Shown here: positions 1 to 11,108 of the stretch, piece after piece
Layout of the letters: every line of letters starts with the position of its first letter
Numbering within the stretch: the stretch's first letter is position 1
Assembly: GCA_018822105.1 (NCBI GenBank)
Contig: JAHJLB010000014.1
Coordinates: 124,001 to 188,000, forward strand
Source: Pseudomonadota bacterium
Lineage (GTDB): Bacteria; Desulfobacterota; Desulfovibrionia; Desulfovibrionales; Desulfovibrionaceae
DNA: 64,000 nt
Direction of reading: 5' to 3'
The notes under the pieces: model-generated
What the model was told of the DNA's origin: nothing
Seen by the model: the letters and a program-made list of their open reading frames with translations, nothing else
The model's database searches: none
Translations under genes and position numbers: made by a program

Positions 1-10
1 GCGACCAATT

Positions 11-45
11 AAAAGGCCGTCAGGAGCTCTCCTGGCGGCCTTTTT
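11..45. terminator. Rho-independent, bidirectional-type terminator
   Basis: AAAAGGCCGtCAGGA-gctc-TCCTGgCGGCCTTTTT inverted repeat with A/T tails on both sides. Confidence 0.85.
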
Positions 46-77
46 AATTGCCCGGGGCTGCCCCCCCCGTCCCGGCC

Positions 78-1025
78 TTACGGCGCTACGAGCACCTTCA
101 CGGCCTGGAGCGCGAAAAGGCCCAGGAAGGCAGCAAACGCCATGAGTCTAAATAATTTCTTGAGTTTTTCTACACTCCAGTCCTGGCCCTTCGGCCCAAG
201 TTCGGGCTTGCATTTAGCTTCGCCGAAGTACACCGCCGCCCCGCCCATGCTCCCGTCCAGGAGCCAGGCGCAGGCGCTCATGGGCCAGCCGGCGTTGGGG
301 CTGTCCATGGTCGCGGCTTCCGACGGGATGTGCCGCGCCGCTTCGCGCCAGGGCAGGCGCATGAAAGCGCCGGCCAGCAGCAGGAACAGGGCCGTCAGGC
401 GTGCCGGCACCCAGGCCAGGAGGTCGTCGGCCTTGGCCGCGGCCCAGCCCAGGTCGCGGAAGCGCTCCGTGCGGTAGCCCCACATGGAGTCCATGGTGCT
501 CACGGCCTTGTAGGCCCACATGAGCGCCGGGCCGCCAAGCACGAGGTAGAACAGCGGGGCCACGAACCCGTCGCACAGGTTTTCGCTCAGGGTCTCGGCC
601 AGGGTCCGGCGCAGCCCGGCCTCGTCCAAGGCCGAGGTGTCGCGGCTCACAAGCCCGCCCACGGCCTCCCGCGCCTCCTCAAGCTCTCCGCCCTCAAGGA
701 GCTCCAAGGCGTCGCGGCCCTCATCCATGAGCTCGCCCAGGGCCAGGCCGGCATAGGCGAAGTACAGGGAGGCCAGCATGCCCACGAAGCGCAGGCCGGT
801 GAAGAACTCCACCACGGCCCAGGCCGCCGCGGCCGTGATCAGGACGCACAGGACGCCGGAGGCTCTCAGCCCCAGCACCCATTCCCGGGCGTGGCCCTCC
901 AGCCAGTCCAGCCAGCGGCCGATGAGGCGCACCGGGTGCGGCAGACGCCGGGGGTCGCCCATGAGCAGGTCCAGCACCGTGGCCAGGACAGGGAGGCTGA
1001 AGAGGATCGTGACCAGGGTCTTCAT
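78..1025 (-). CDS. cbiB: Adenosylcobinamide-phosphate synthase CbiB/CobD
   Basis: MKTLVTIL... with DLLMGDPRRLPHPVRLIGRWLDWLE, typical CbiB N-terminus, and hydrophobic segments; start chosen at the internal Met. Confidence 0.9.
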   Translation of the reverse strand: MKTLVTILFSLPVLATVLDLLMGDPRRLPHPVRLIGRWLDWLEGHAREWVLGLRASGVLCVLITAAAAWAVVEFFTGLRFVGMLASLYFAYAGLALGELMDEGRDALELLEGGELEEAREAVGGLVSRDTSALDEAGLRRTLAETLSENLCDGFVAPLFYLVLGGPALMWAYKAVSTMDSMWGYRTERFRDLGWAAAKADDLLAWVPARLTALFLLLAGAFMRLPWREAARHIPSEAATMDSPNAGWPMSACAWLLDGSMGGAAVYFGEAKCKPELGPKGQDWSVEKLKKLFRLMAFAAFLGLFALQAVKVLVAP

Positions 1026-1049
1026 GGCGGGCTCCTGGCAAAAAACGAA

Positions 1050-1087
1050 ACGGGGCGGGAACAGCCGTGCGGCCATTCCCGCCCCGT
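1050..1087 (-). terminator. Rho-independent terminator downstream of rpoD
   Basis: Perfect 12-bp inverted repeat ACGGGGCGGGAA/TTCCCGCCCCGT followed on the minus strand by a T-rich tract. Confidence 0.8.
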
Positions 1088-1096
1088 GCTGAGTGG

Positions 1097-2853
<1,757 letters not shown>

Positions 2854-2857
<4 letters not shown>

Positions 2858-4593
2858 TCTTCCTCCCTGCTGGGGGCATTCAAAGCCGAAAGGGCCGCCA
2901 TAATATTCCTGACCTCTGCGGCATCGCCTAAGCCATGTGCCGCACCAAGTTTCTGCATCAGATCCTTGCGCATCATTTCCATGCGCTGCTTGTCGATCCA
3001 GGTGCACAGGCTCTCCCAGTGCTCAGCCAGATCCTCACCGGAAAACATGTGCGGGGCATCCAGGGTGCTTCGCCAAAAGGCCCTGTCTTCCTCATTCAAG
3101 TCTTGAAACACATCCTCGAACTTTTGCAGAAAAAGCTTCTGCCAGAAGGACTTCGCCCATTGCGTGGTCAGAAAATTGTGCAATCCCCGCTTGGCGAGAT
3201 GGGGAATATAATCCGGATACAAAATGGAAAAGGCAATGAACTTCTTGTCGGACACATCGTCCATGCCCACAGACCGGCGCGCCCGGACGCCCTGGGCGGG
3301 CCGCGCGGGCTCCTGGCGCAGGGCCGCTCCGCCCGCCGGGCCGCCGTAGCGCCGCAAATCGGCCTCGGACAGGCCCAGGCCGTCCGCAATGCGCGGCAGG
3401 TAGTACGCCCGCAATGCATTATCGGACAATCGGGCCAAAAACCCGCTGGCCCAGCCCACGATTTCTCTGGGCGCAAAGCCCTCTCGAACCGTGTCCAGGC
3501 AGTAGTCCAAGCCGTCCGCGGCCTTGTCAAAGCAGGCGTCCAGCCCCGCGCGCCCCTGCTTGTGCAGCAGGCTGTCCACATCCTCGCCATCTGGCATGAG
3601 CAGCACCCGGCAGGCCACGCCCAGGTGCAGGATCATCTCCGAACTGCGCAGCGCAGCCTTGCGCCCTGCCCCATCGCCGTCAAAGATCAGGTCGATGCGC
3701 GAGCAGAACCCGGCCAGCCGCTTCACCTGGTCCGGGGTCAGGGCCGTGCCCAGAACGCCGCAGCAGTCCTCATAGCCGAACTGGGCCAGGGAAAGAACGT
3801 CCATGTATCCTTCGGTCAGGATGGCCCTCTTGCTGCGGGTCATGGCCTGTCTGGCCTGATGCAGCCCGTAGAGGTGTTCGCCCTTTTTGTAGATGGGCGT
3901 ATCGCTGCTGTTCAGGTACTTGGGTTCCCCCTCTGTAATTATTCTTCCGCCAAAGGCAATGACCTGACCCGACATATTCTGTATGGGAAAGATCAGTCTT
4001 CCACGGAACCTGTCGTAGATATTCCCTTTTTCATTTTTCGACAAGAGGCCTGCCTGCACCCCCTGTTCCTGGGAAAACCCCTTGGCCTTCAGGTGGTTCA
4101 GCAGGCCGTGCCAATCCTCCGGGCTTGCCCCCAGGCCAAAGGCCGCCACGATCTCCGGGATCGTGCCGCGCCGGCGGATATAGGCCCTGGCAGCGTCGCC
4201 CGCGGCCTGGCCCAGGTTGCGCCGAAAATATTCCTGGGCCTCGGCGTGCATGTCCAGGCAAAGCCGCTTCAGCTTCTGGCGCTCGTCATACTCCGGGTCC
4301 GGCCGGAACTCCTTCAGCTCGATGCCGGCCTCGGCAGCCAGCTGCTCCAGGGCTTCCTTGAACTCCACCCCATTGATCTTCATGTAGAAGTCCAGGACGT
4401 CCCCGCCAGCCTGGCAGCCGAAGCAATAGTAAAACCCCTCGGCCTCATTGACGCTGAAGGACCCTGTCTTTTCCTGGTGGAAGGGACACAGGCCCATGTG
4501 GCGGCCGGACACGGAGCGCAGGGGCACGTAGCGCCGCACGACGTCGACGATGTTGACCCGCTGCTTCAGCGTCTGGATGACCTGGTTGTCCAT
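2854..4593 (-). CDS. dnaG: DNA primase DnaG
   Basis: CHC2-type zinc finger ([25 protein letters not shown]) and Toprim region ([15 protein letters not shown]); ATGA overlap with rpoD. Confidence 0.96.
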
Positions 4594-4617
4594 TGCTTCC
4601 TTGCCGGAATGTCCCGG

Positions 4618-6918
4618 CTATTTGAGCGTCACCTCGGTCATGCCGTCTCCGCCCCGGTCCTCATTGGCCAGGGTGAAGGAGGCAACCGAGGGCGCGGCGC
4701 GCAGAAAGGCGTGGATCTCCTTGCGCAGGGCGCCCGTGCCCCGGCCGTGGATGACCTCCAGGGTATTGGCCCCGCGCAGGAGCGAGGCGTCGAGAAATTT
4801 CTCCAGCTCAGCCAGGGCCTCGTCGGCGCGCAGGCCGCGCAGATCCAGGCGCGGGGAAAAGCCAAGCTCGGCCTCGGCGCCCTGGCTGGCCTTGGGCTGC
4901 TGGCGCGGAGCGCGTCCGTCCAGGGTGAGCTCGCCAAAGGCCACCCACATGGCCACGCCGGCAAAGTCCACCTTCACCTGTCCGCGACGCTCGTCCTTCT
5001 CCAAAACCTGGCCGGTCTTGTTCCAGGCCCGGTAGGCCACGCGCTGGCCCTGGCGCAGCTCCGCGAAGTCCAGGGCCGATGGAGCGGCAATGGCCTCGGG
5101 CGCGGCCGCAGGCTCCAGGCGCTCGCGGACCTCCGCCAGCTTCTTGAGGGCCTGCTTGCGGCCCAGGCGCTCGCTCTTCCAGTCGCGCAGCACGCCCTGG
5201 GCCAGCTCGCGCACCTCGGAGAGCACCTTCACGCGCTCCTTCTCGAAGCGGGCCTCCAGGCTATCGCGCTTCTTGCGCAGGGCCTTGCGCTCCTCGTCCA
5301 GGGCGTCGTTCTCCTGCTCCCGGCGCACGGCCAGGGAGTTCAGGCGGTCAAGCACGGCGCTGGTGTCCGTGCCGTCGAGCAGCAGATACTGCTCTGCCCG
5401 GGACAGGATGCTGCGCGGCAGGCCATGCTCGCGGGCCACGTCAAGGGCTATGCTCGCGCCCACCTGATCGTAGGCCAGGCGGTACAGCGGCCGCTTGGTC
5501 TTGGGGTCAAAGAGCACGCTGGCCGCGCGCACGCGGTCCGTGGCCAGGGCATAGGCCTTGAGGGCCGGGAAGTGGGTGGCCGCAATGGCGCAGGCCCCGT
5601 GCTCCAGCAGCCCGTCGATGACCGCCTGGGCCAGGGCGGCGCCCTGGGTAGGGTCCGTGCCCGCGCCGAATTCGTCCAGCAGGAACAGGGAATCCGGGCC
5701 GACGCGGTCCCAGACCCGCGCAAGATACTGGATCTGCGCCGTGAAGGTGCTCACGTGCTCCTCCAGGCTCTGCTCGTCGCCCAGCACCACGTAGATGTCC
5801 GTCCAGAGCGGCAGGGAGCTGCCCTCGGCCACGGGCACGGGCAGGCCGGAGAAGGCCATGAGGGCGATGAGGCCCATGGTCTTGAGGCACACGGTCTTGC
5901 CGCCGGCGTTGCCGCCGCTGACGATGAGCGCCAGCTGCCCCTCGCGGAGCTTGATGTCCAGGGGCTGCGTGGCTCCGCCCTGCAGGGCCAGAAGCGGGTG
6001 CCGGGCCTGGATGAGCCGTGCGGGCAGACCCGGGCCGACGTCCAGGGGGCGGGCCTGCACGGCGTCCGCCAGGCGGGCCTTGGCCATGAGCAGGTCTAGC
6101 TGCACCAGGCCCTGGTAGCTGGCCTCGATGCCCTCGCGCTCCTGGCGCACCAGCCCGGTGATGTACTCCAGGACCTTGCGCTCCTCGGTGCGCTCCTCGC
6201 GCTTGAGCTCCTGAAGGGAGTTGTTGATCTCCACCAGGAACATGGGCTCGAAATAGCAGGTCTCCCCGGTCTGGGAATAGTCGTGGATGATTCCGGGAAA
6301 GCGGTTCTTGAAATTCACCCTGAGGGGCAGCACGTAGCGGTCCGAGGAGATGGTGACGAAATCGTCCTGCAGATACTGGGCGATGTTCTCCGAAAGCACG
6401 AAGTCCTTCACGCGCTTGGTGCATTTCTGGTGGATGGAGCGGATCTCCTGGCGCACGGAGAACAGGCCGGGGGAGCTCTCGTCGCGCAGGCGCCCGTCCT
6501 GGTCCAGGCAGCGCTTCAGGGCCGACCAGGTGGACGCCGGCCACGGCGCGCCGCTCACGGCGCGGCCCAGCTCGTCCCAGCCCCTCTCGGCATAGGGCTC
6601 CAGCAAATCGCGGGCGCCCCTGGCCTGCTCCAGGGTGGCGCTGAGGGCGCAGAGGGCGTCCAGGTCAAGGACCCGGTGCGCAATGTCCAGCACAGGAAAG
6701 AACCCGCCGAAATCCGGAAAGGCGGCCAGCCGGAAGCCAGACTCGCGCACCCACAGCAGGGCTTGCTCAAGGAGGGTGAGCTGGAGGCGCACCGAGAGGG
6801 CGTCGGTGAAGGGGCGGACCTGCAGACAGGCCGAAGCGCCAGGCTCGGAGACAGCAAATCCCGACAGTTCCTTAAGGATCTTCGGGAACTCCAGCAGATG
6901 CAGGGTTCTCGGTTCCAT
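4618..6918 (-). CDS. mutS2: MutS2-family endonuclease with C-terminal Smr domain
   Basis: Walker A SGGNAGGKTVCLKTMGL, Walker B LFLLDEFGAGTDP, C-terminal LDLRGLRADEALAELEKFLDASLLRGANTLEVIHGRGTGALRKEI. Confidence 0.95.
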   Translation of the reverse strand: MEPRTLHLLEFPKILKELSGFAVSEPGASACLQVRPFTDALSVRLQLTLLEQALLWVRESGFRLAAFPDFGGFFPVLDIAHRVLDLDALCALSATLEQARGARDLLEPYAERGWDELGRAVSGAPWPASTWSALKRCLDQDGRLRDESSPGLFSVRQEIRSIHQKCTKRVKDFVLSENIAQYLQDDFVTISSDRYVLPLRVNFKNRFPGIIHDYSQTGETCYFEPMFLVEINNSLQELKREERTEERKVLEYITGLVRQEREGIEASYQGLVQLDLLMAKARLADAVQARPLDVGPGLPARLIQARHPLLALQGGATQPLDIKLREGQLALIVSGGNAGGKTVCLKTMGLIALMAFSGLPVPVAEGSSLPLWTDIYVVLGDEQSLEEHVSTFTAQIQYLARVWDRVGPDSLFLLDEFGAGTDPTQGAALAQAVIDGLLEHGACAIAATHFPALKAYALATDRVRAASVLFDPKTKRPLYRLAYDQVGASIALDVAREHGLPRSILSRAEQYLLLDGTDTSAVLDRLNSLAVRREQENDALDEERKALRKKRDSLEARFEKERVKVLSEVRELAQGVLRDWKSERLGRKQALKKLAEVRERLEPAAAPEAIAAPSALDFAELRQGQRVAYRAWNKTGQVLEKDERRGQVKVDFAGVAMWVAFGELTLDGRAPRQQPKASQGAEAELGFSPRLDLRGLRADEALAELEKFLDASLLRGANTLEVIHGRGTGALRKEIHAFLRAAPSVASFTLANEDRGGDGMTEVTLK

Positions 6919-6931
6919 GAACTGCCGTTGG

Positions 6932-7378
6932 TTATGAGGACAATATGGAGCGGACAGCCTCGCTGGCCTTCTTGCCGTCGAAGCGCCCCTTGTAGCCAAG
7001 GGTCAAGGCCTGCATGACCCTGCCCATGTCCTTGGGCCCGTTTGCGCCCGTCTCCAGCACGAGGCTTGCGATGATCTCGCCAAGCTCGGCTTCCGTGAGC
7101 GGCTGCGGCATGTAGCCCAGAAGGACTTCCAACTCGCCGGCCTCCACCGCGGAGAGATCGGCGCGGCCATGCTTGTCATACTGCTCGATGGATTCCCTGC
7201 GCTGCTTGACTTGGCGCGAGAGCAGATCAAGGTAGTCGTCGTCGGTGAGCGGGCGCATGGTCTCGACCGCACGGTTCTTGGCGGCTGTCTTGAGGTGCCT
7301 CAAGACAGCCAGCCGAACCGCGTCTTTGGCCTTGTAGGCCTGAATGTAGTCGGACTCGATGCGTCCCTGGATGGTCAT
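6932..7378 (-). CDS. GatB/YqeY domain protein
   Basis: 148 aa; [29 protein letters not shown] ... [31 protein letters not shown]. Confidence 0.92.
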   Translation of the reverse strand: MTIQGRIESDYIQAYKAKDAVRLAVLRHLKTAAKNRAVETMRPLTDDDYLDLLSRQVKQRRESIEQYDKHGRADLSAVEAGELEVLLGYMPQPLTEAELGEIIASLVLETGANGPKDMGRVMQALTLGYKGRFDGKKASEAVRSILSS

Positions 7379-7578
7379 CCGTCGATCCTGGACTTGCGCA
7401 TCTTCTTCAGCAGGCGCTTCTTGGCGGCCGCCTTCTTCTTTTTTTCCTGGACGCTGGGCTTCTCGTAGTGCTGACGCTTCTTCAGCTCGGAGAGGACGCC
7501 CGCCTTCTCGACCTGCTTCTTGAAACGACGCAGGGAGATCTCAAAGTTATCACTTTCATCCAACAAAATACCGGGCAA
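7375..7578 (-). CDS. rpsU: 30S ribosomal protein S21
   Basis: [49 protein letters not shown] start preceded by GGGGAGGTGAT. Confidence 0.95.
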   Translation of the reverse strand: MPGILLDESDNFEISLRRFKKQVEKAGVLSELKKRQHYEKPSVQEKKKKAAAKKRLLKKMRKSRIDG

Positions 7579-7673
7579 TTAAATCACCTCCCCTCACAGA
7601 AATCTGCTCAAACAAAGAAAGACTGCCTAACCCATGCGCCTGTGGATTGCAAGCGGGGCAGACAGAATAAAAA

Positions 7674-7707
7674 ACGGGCCCACCAGGTATACTCCGGATG
7701 GGCCCGT
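7674..7707 (-). terminator. Rho-independent terminator after the 59-aa ORF
   Basis: ACGGGCCC ... GGGCCCGT followed on the minus strand by TTTTTTATT. Confidence 0.8.
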
Positions 7708-7729
7708 TCTGGCCTTGATCAAGCGTTGA

Positions 7730-7909
7730 CTAGTGTCCCGTGTGGGAATCGCCGCAGCTGTCCCACCAGGATTTAATCACGCAGTAGCCCATGCCGATGC
7801 TGATGACGATCAGCACCATGTAGAGCACGCCGAAGAAGATGGCGTGGTCCGCCTGGAACCAGGGCAGATCCTGCGGCAGGGGGCTATGAACGGTTTCGCC
7901 ATGCAGCAT
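7730..7909 (-). CDS. Small (59 aa) single-TM membrane protein, uncharacterised
   Basis: Hand translation MLHGETVHSPLPQDLPWFQADHAIFFGVLYMVLIVISIGMGYCVIKSWWDSCGDSHTGH*; one TM helix; followed by a terminator. Missed by the ORF track because it is shorter than 60 aa. Confidence 0.75.
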   Translation of the reverse strand: MLHGETVHSPLPQDLPWFQADHAIFFGVLYMVLIVISIGMGYCVIKSWWDSCGDSHTGH

Positions 7910-7924
7910 TGCAAGCCTCCAGAT

Positions 7925-8197
7925 TTACTTTACGGCGTCCTTGAGGAGCTTGCCAGGACGGAACTTCACAACCTTGGTAGCCGGAATCTTGATTTCCTTG
8001 CCGGTGCGGGGGTTGCGGCCCACGCGCGCCTTGCGCTTCTCAACCTGGAAGGTACCGAAGCCAGTCAGGGTGAGCTTGCCTTCCTTCACCAGGACGTCCT
8101 CGACGGCTCCGATGAAAGCGTTCAGGGCGCGCTCAGCATTGGCCTTGGTCAGGTTGGCCTTTTCTGCGATTTTGACAACCAGCTCAGCCTTGGTCAT
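7925..8197 (-). CDS. HU family DNA-binding protein
   Basis: [36 protein letters not shown] ... [24 protein letters not shown]. Confidence 0.96.
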   Translation of the reverse strand: MTKAELVVKIAEKANLTKANAERALNAFIGAVEDVLVKEGKLTLTGFGTFQVEKRKARVGRNPRTGKEIKIPATKVVKFRPGKLLKDAVK

Positions 8198-8247
8198 GTG
8201 TCCTTCCTCCTCATTGATGAATCACTGTTTGATACTCGGCCAACCCG

Positions 8248-8286
8248 AGCTTGCGACGAAATTCTGTAGTGCGCTTATCGCAAGCT
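8248..8286 (-). repeat. 9-bp inverted repeat (candidate leader hairpin upstream of hup)
   Basis: AGCTTGCGA (8248-8256) and TCGCAAGCT (8278-8286), 21-nt loop. Confidence 0.5.
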
Positions 8287-8379
8287 GTCTGATTTGAGCC
8301 GTCTCCAGCCAGTAATCGCCTGGTGGCGTTTGAGTCCGGCCAAAGCCTGCCCAGCCACCTTGCTATGCAACTGAACACC

Positions 8380-8408
8380 GATAAACACCAAAGCAAAACC
8401 CAAGTCAA
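8380..8408 (-). promoter_or_regulatory. Putative sigma-70 promoter for hup
   Basis: Minus-strand TTGACT-N17-TTTATC. Confidence 0.5.
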
Positions 8409-9220
8409 GAGCCAAAATGGATTTTCAACGAATTTGCCAAGGCCTGAAACCGTTCCGGCGCAAGCGTCTCCGGCCTTTGGGAGGGCTGCACGCCCAGGGC
8501 CAGGAGGATGTCCTCGCCGCCGGCAATCCCTTTTGATTTCAGTATGGTAGCCAGCTGCTTGCGCCGCTGCTGGAAGCACATCCTGATGGTGGCGGACAGG
8601 GCCTTGGCCGTCTCCGGCACAATCTGCTGCGGGTGCAAAATAAAGCGCATCACCGCTGAGGTAACCTTGGGTTGAGGCTGAAAAACCTGGGGCGGAACCT
8701 TGAAGAGCAGCTCCACCTGCGCGTGGCTCTGCACCCAGACGCTCAGCCCGCCATAGTCCTTGCCGCCGTGCGCGGCCTTGAGCCTTTGCCCGACCTCCAG
8801 CTGGACCATGAACACCGCCGCCGCGAAGGACGCCCGGCTCACCAGGTCCCAGATGAGGGGCGAAGCGATGTTGTAGGGCAGATTGCCGACGATCTTCCAG
8901 CCGGCCCCGGGCATCAGGGATTCCCACGGAAAGTCCAGGGCGTCGCCCTGCACCAGTTCGATGGCCGGGCAGTCTGCGGCCAGGGCTGCGGCCAGGTCGT
9001 TGTCCTTCTCCAGAACCACAAAGCGCCCGGGCTTGCGCTCCAGGATGTGCCTCGTGAGCGCTCCGCGCCCGGGGCCGATCTCCAGGACGTTGTCGCCGGG
9101 CTGGATGTCCAGGCTGGCGACGATCTTGCGCGCGATGTTGGCGTCGGTAAGGAAGTTCTGCCCCAGGCTGCGCTTGGCGGGCGCATAGCCCGCGCCCTGC
9201 CCGCGCCCCTTCAGGGCCAT
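8405..9220 (-). CDS. rsmA: 16S rRNA (adenine1518-N6/adenine1519-N6)-dimethyltransferase RsmA/KsgA
   Basis: KRSLGQNFLTDANIARKIV, VLEIGPGRGALTRHIL, VGNLPYNIASPLI; a further upstream start is possible up to 9253. Confidence 0.95.
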   Translation of the reverse strand: MALKGRGQGAGYAPAKRSLGQNFLTDANIARKIVASLDIQPGDNVLEIGPGRGALTRHILERKPGRFVVLEKDNDLAAALAADCPAIELVQGDALDFPWESLMPGAGWKIVGNLPYNIASPLIWDLVSRASFAAAVFMVQLEVGQRLKAAHGGKDYGGLSVWVQSHAQVELLFKVPPQVFQPQPKVTSAVMRFILHPQQIVPETAKALSATIRMCFQQRRKQLATILKSKGIAGGEDILLALGVQPSQRPETLAPERFQALANSLKIHFGS

Positions 9221-9325
9221 GTGCGTGTTCCTGTCATGCTTGGAGCCTAGCAACAGCCCGGAGTGTTGACAACTGCTTTAAGGAGTCAGTAGAAGCTCAG
9301 ATCATTTGAGTAAGGAGCTCTGCGC

Positions 9326-9835
9326 ATGGACCTTCGCAAATACATCCGTGACGTCCTCGACTTCAAGCCCGGCATCACCTTTTTCGACATCACCCCGCTT
9401 CTGGCCGACCCCAAGGCCTTCAACTACGCCATCGACGCCCTGGCCGAGCGCTACAAGGATTCCGGGGCCAACAAGATCGTGGCGGCCGAGGCCCGCGGCT
9501 TCATCTTCGGCGCGCCCCTGGCCTACAAGATGAACATCGGCTTCATCCCCGTGCGCAAGCCCGGCAAGCTGCCCTACAAGACCACCTCCGTCACCTATGA
9601 CCTGGAATACGGCACGGACACGCTGTGCATGCATGTGGACGCCGTGGCGGCGGGTGATCAGGTCTTGATCATCGACGACCTGCTGGCCACAGGGGGCACC
9701 ACCGGAGGCATGATCCAGCTGGTGAAGAACGCCGGCGGCATCGTTGCCGGCATCGGCTTTCTCCTGGAGCTGGGCTTTCTGGACGGGCCGAGCAAGCTCG
9801 AGGGCATCCCCCACCAGTACATCCTGAAGCTCTAG
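9326..9835 (+). CDS. apt: Adenine phosphoribosyltransferase
   Basis: DFKPGITFFDITPLL and PRPP motif VLIIDDLLATGGT. Confidence 0.96.
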   Translation: MDLRKYIRDVLDFKPGITFFDITPLLADPKAFNYAIDALAERYKDSGANKIVAAEARGFIFGAPLAYKMNIGFIPVRKPGKLPYKTTSVTYDLEYGTDTLCMHVDAVAAGDQVLIIDDLLATGGTTGGMIQLVKNAGGIVAGIGFLLELGFLDGPSKLEGIPHQYILKL

Positions 9836-9847
9836 GGCGGTCCCGTT

Positions 9848-10597
9848 ATGGCGAACATCGGCATCATCGGCGGCAGCGGGCTGGACAACCCCAGCATCCT
9901 GCACGACCCCAGGGACATTCAGGTCAGCACCAGCTACGGCTCCACCACCTCTCCGGTGCGCGCGGGCACCATCGGCAGGCACAACGTCTACCTCCTGGCC
10001 CGGCATGGACGCGAGCACACGGTCCCGCCCTCCCAGGTCAACTACCGCGCCAAGATCGAGACCTTGAAGAACCTGGAGTGCGACTTCATCCTGACTACCA
10101 CGGCCGTTGGCTCCCTGCGCGAGGAGATCGGGCGCGGGGACCTCGTGATCCTGGACCAGTTCATCGACTTCACGCGCCACCGCAGCATCACCTTCCACGA
10201 GTCCTTCACCCCCCACGCCCCAGTGCACACCCCCATGGCCGACCCCTTTTCCGAGCAGTTGCGCGGCCTGCTCAACGAGTCCTGCGCCGAGCTCGGCATC
10301 CGCCACCACAGGGAGGGCACGGTCATCACCATTGAGGGCCCGCGCTTCTCCACCCGCGCAGAATCGCGCATGTTCCGGCTCTGGGGCGCGGATGTCATCA
10401 ACATGAGCATCGCCCCGGAGGTCATCCTGGCCAACGAGGTAGGCATCCCCTACGCTTCGGTGGCCATGAGCACTGACTACGACTGCTGGAAGACCGACGA
10501 GGCACCTGTCACCTGGGACGAGATCCTGCACATCTTCCGGCAGAACGCCCAGAAGGTTACGGACGTGCTCATCCGGACCATCGGCAAGATCGCCTGA
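9848..10597 (+). CDS. mtnP: S-methyl-5'-thioadenosine phosphorylase (MtnP family)
   Basis: IGIIGGSGLDNPSIL, LARHGREHTVPPSQVNYRAKIETLK, EGPRFSTRAESRMFRLWGADVINMS. Confidence 0.92.
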   Translation: MANIGIIGGSGLDNPSILHDPRDIQVSTSYGSTTSPVRAGTIGRHNVYLLARHGREHTVPPSQVNYRAKIETLKNLECDFILTTTAVGSLREEIGRGDLVILDQFIDFTRHRSITFHESFTPHAPVHTPMADPFSEQLRGLLNESCAELGIRHHREGTVITIEGPRFSTRAESRMFRLWGADVINMSIAPEVILANEVGIPYASVAMSTDYDCWKTDEAPVTWDEILHIFRQNAQKVTDVLIRTIGKIA

Positions 10598-10633
10598 GGC
10601 CGGCCCCCGGACGATTTTGCAGCCGGTTCGAGC

Positions 10634-10661
10634 TTGACAAGCAGGGGCTTCCGTGCATAAA
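10634..10661 (+). promoter_or_regulatory. Putative sigma-70 promoter for the PxxKW gene
   Basis: TTGACA-N16-CATAAA. Confidence 0.55.
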
Positions 10662-10730
10662 CAGCCTCTCTATTTTTTACGCTGACAACCTGACAGCGGC
10701 ACGCCGCGCCAGGCAAGGAGGAAGAATCTC

Positions 10731-11021
10731 ATGGCTGAAGACAAAAAGAAGGCGAGCGTCTTTGACGGCGCCGTCATGACCGCTGACGGACTGTCCTTCA
10801 AGGGCGTCATCATGACCCCGGTGGTGGAGAACTGCACCGGCTGTGAACGCATCACCCAGTTTGAAGAGGTGTCCTACTGCCCCACCTACGCCCGACCGGC
10901 CACGAAGTGGACGCGCGGCATCTGCAACTTCGCCACCCACATCAAGGCCACGGTGGACAAGGAAGGCAAGATCAAGGTCAATCCCCTCAAGGCGTCCAAG
11001 CGCGCCGCCAGGGGCCGCTAG
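10731..11021 (+). CDS. PxxKW family cysteine-rich protein
   Basis: 96 aa; NCTGCERITQFEEVSYCPTYARPATKWTRGICNFATH with conserved Cys and P-x-x-K-W signature. Confidence 0.8.
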   Translation: MAEDKKKASVFDGAVMTADGLSFKGVIMTPVVENCTGCERITQFEEVSYCPTYARPATKWTRGICNFATHIKATVDKEGKIKVNPLKASKRAARGR

Positions 11022-11035
11022 CCCGAAGACACGAC

Positions 11036-11060
11036 AAGGCGGGGGCGACCCCGCCTTTTT
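11036..11060 (+). terminator. Rho-independent terminator
   Basis: AAGGCGGGG-GCGA-CCCCGCCTTTTTG. Confidence 0.85.
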
Positions 11061-11108
11061 GTTTCCTCATCCAGGCGAAAAACCTCATCCGTCACTACGG
11101 AGCCCACA

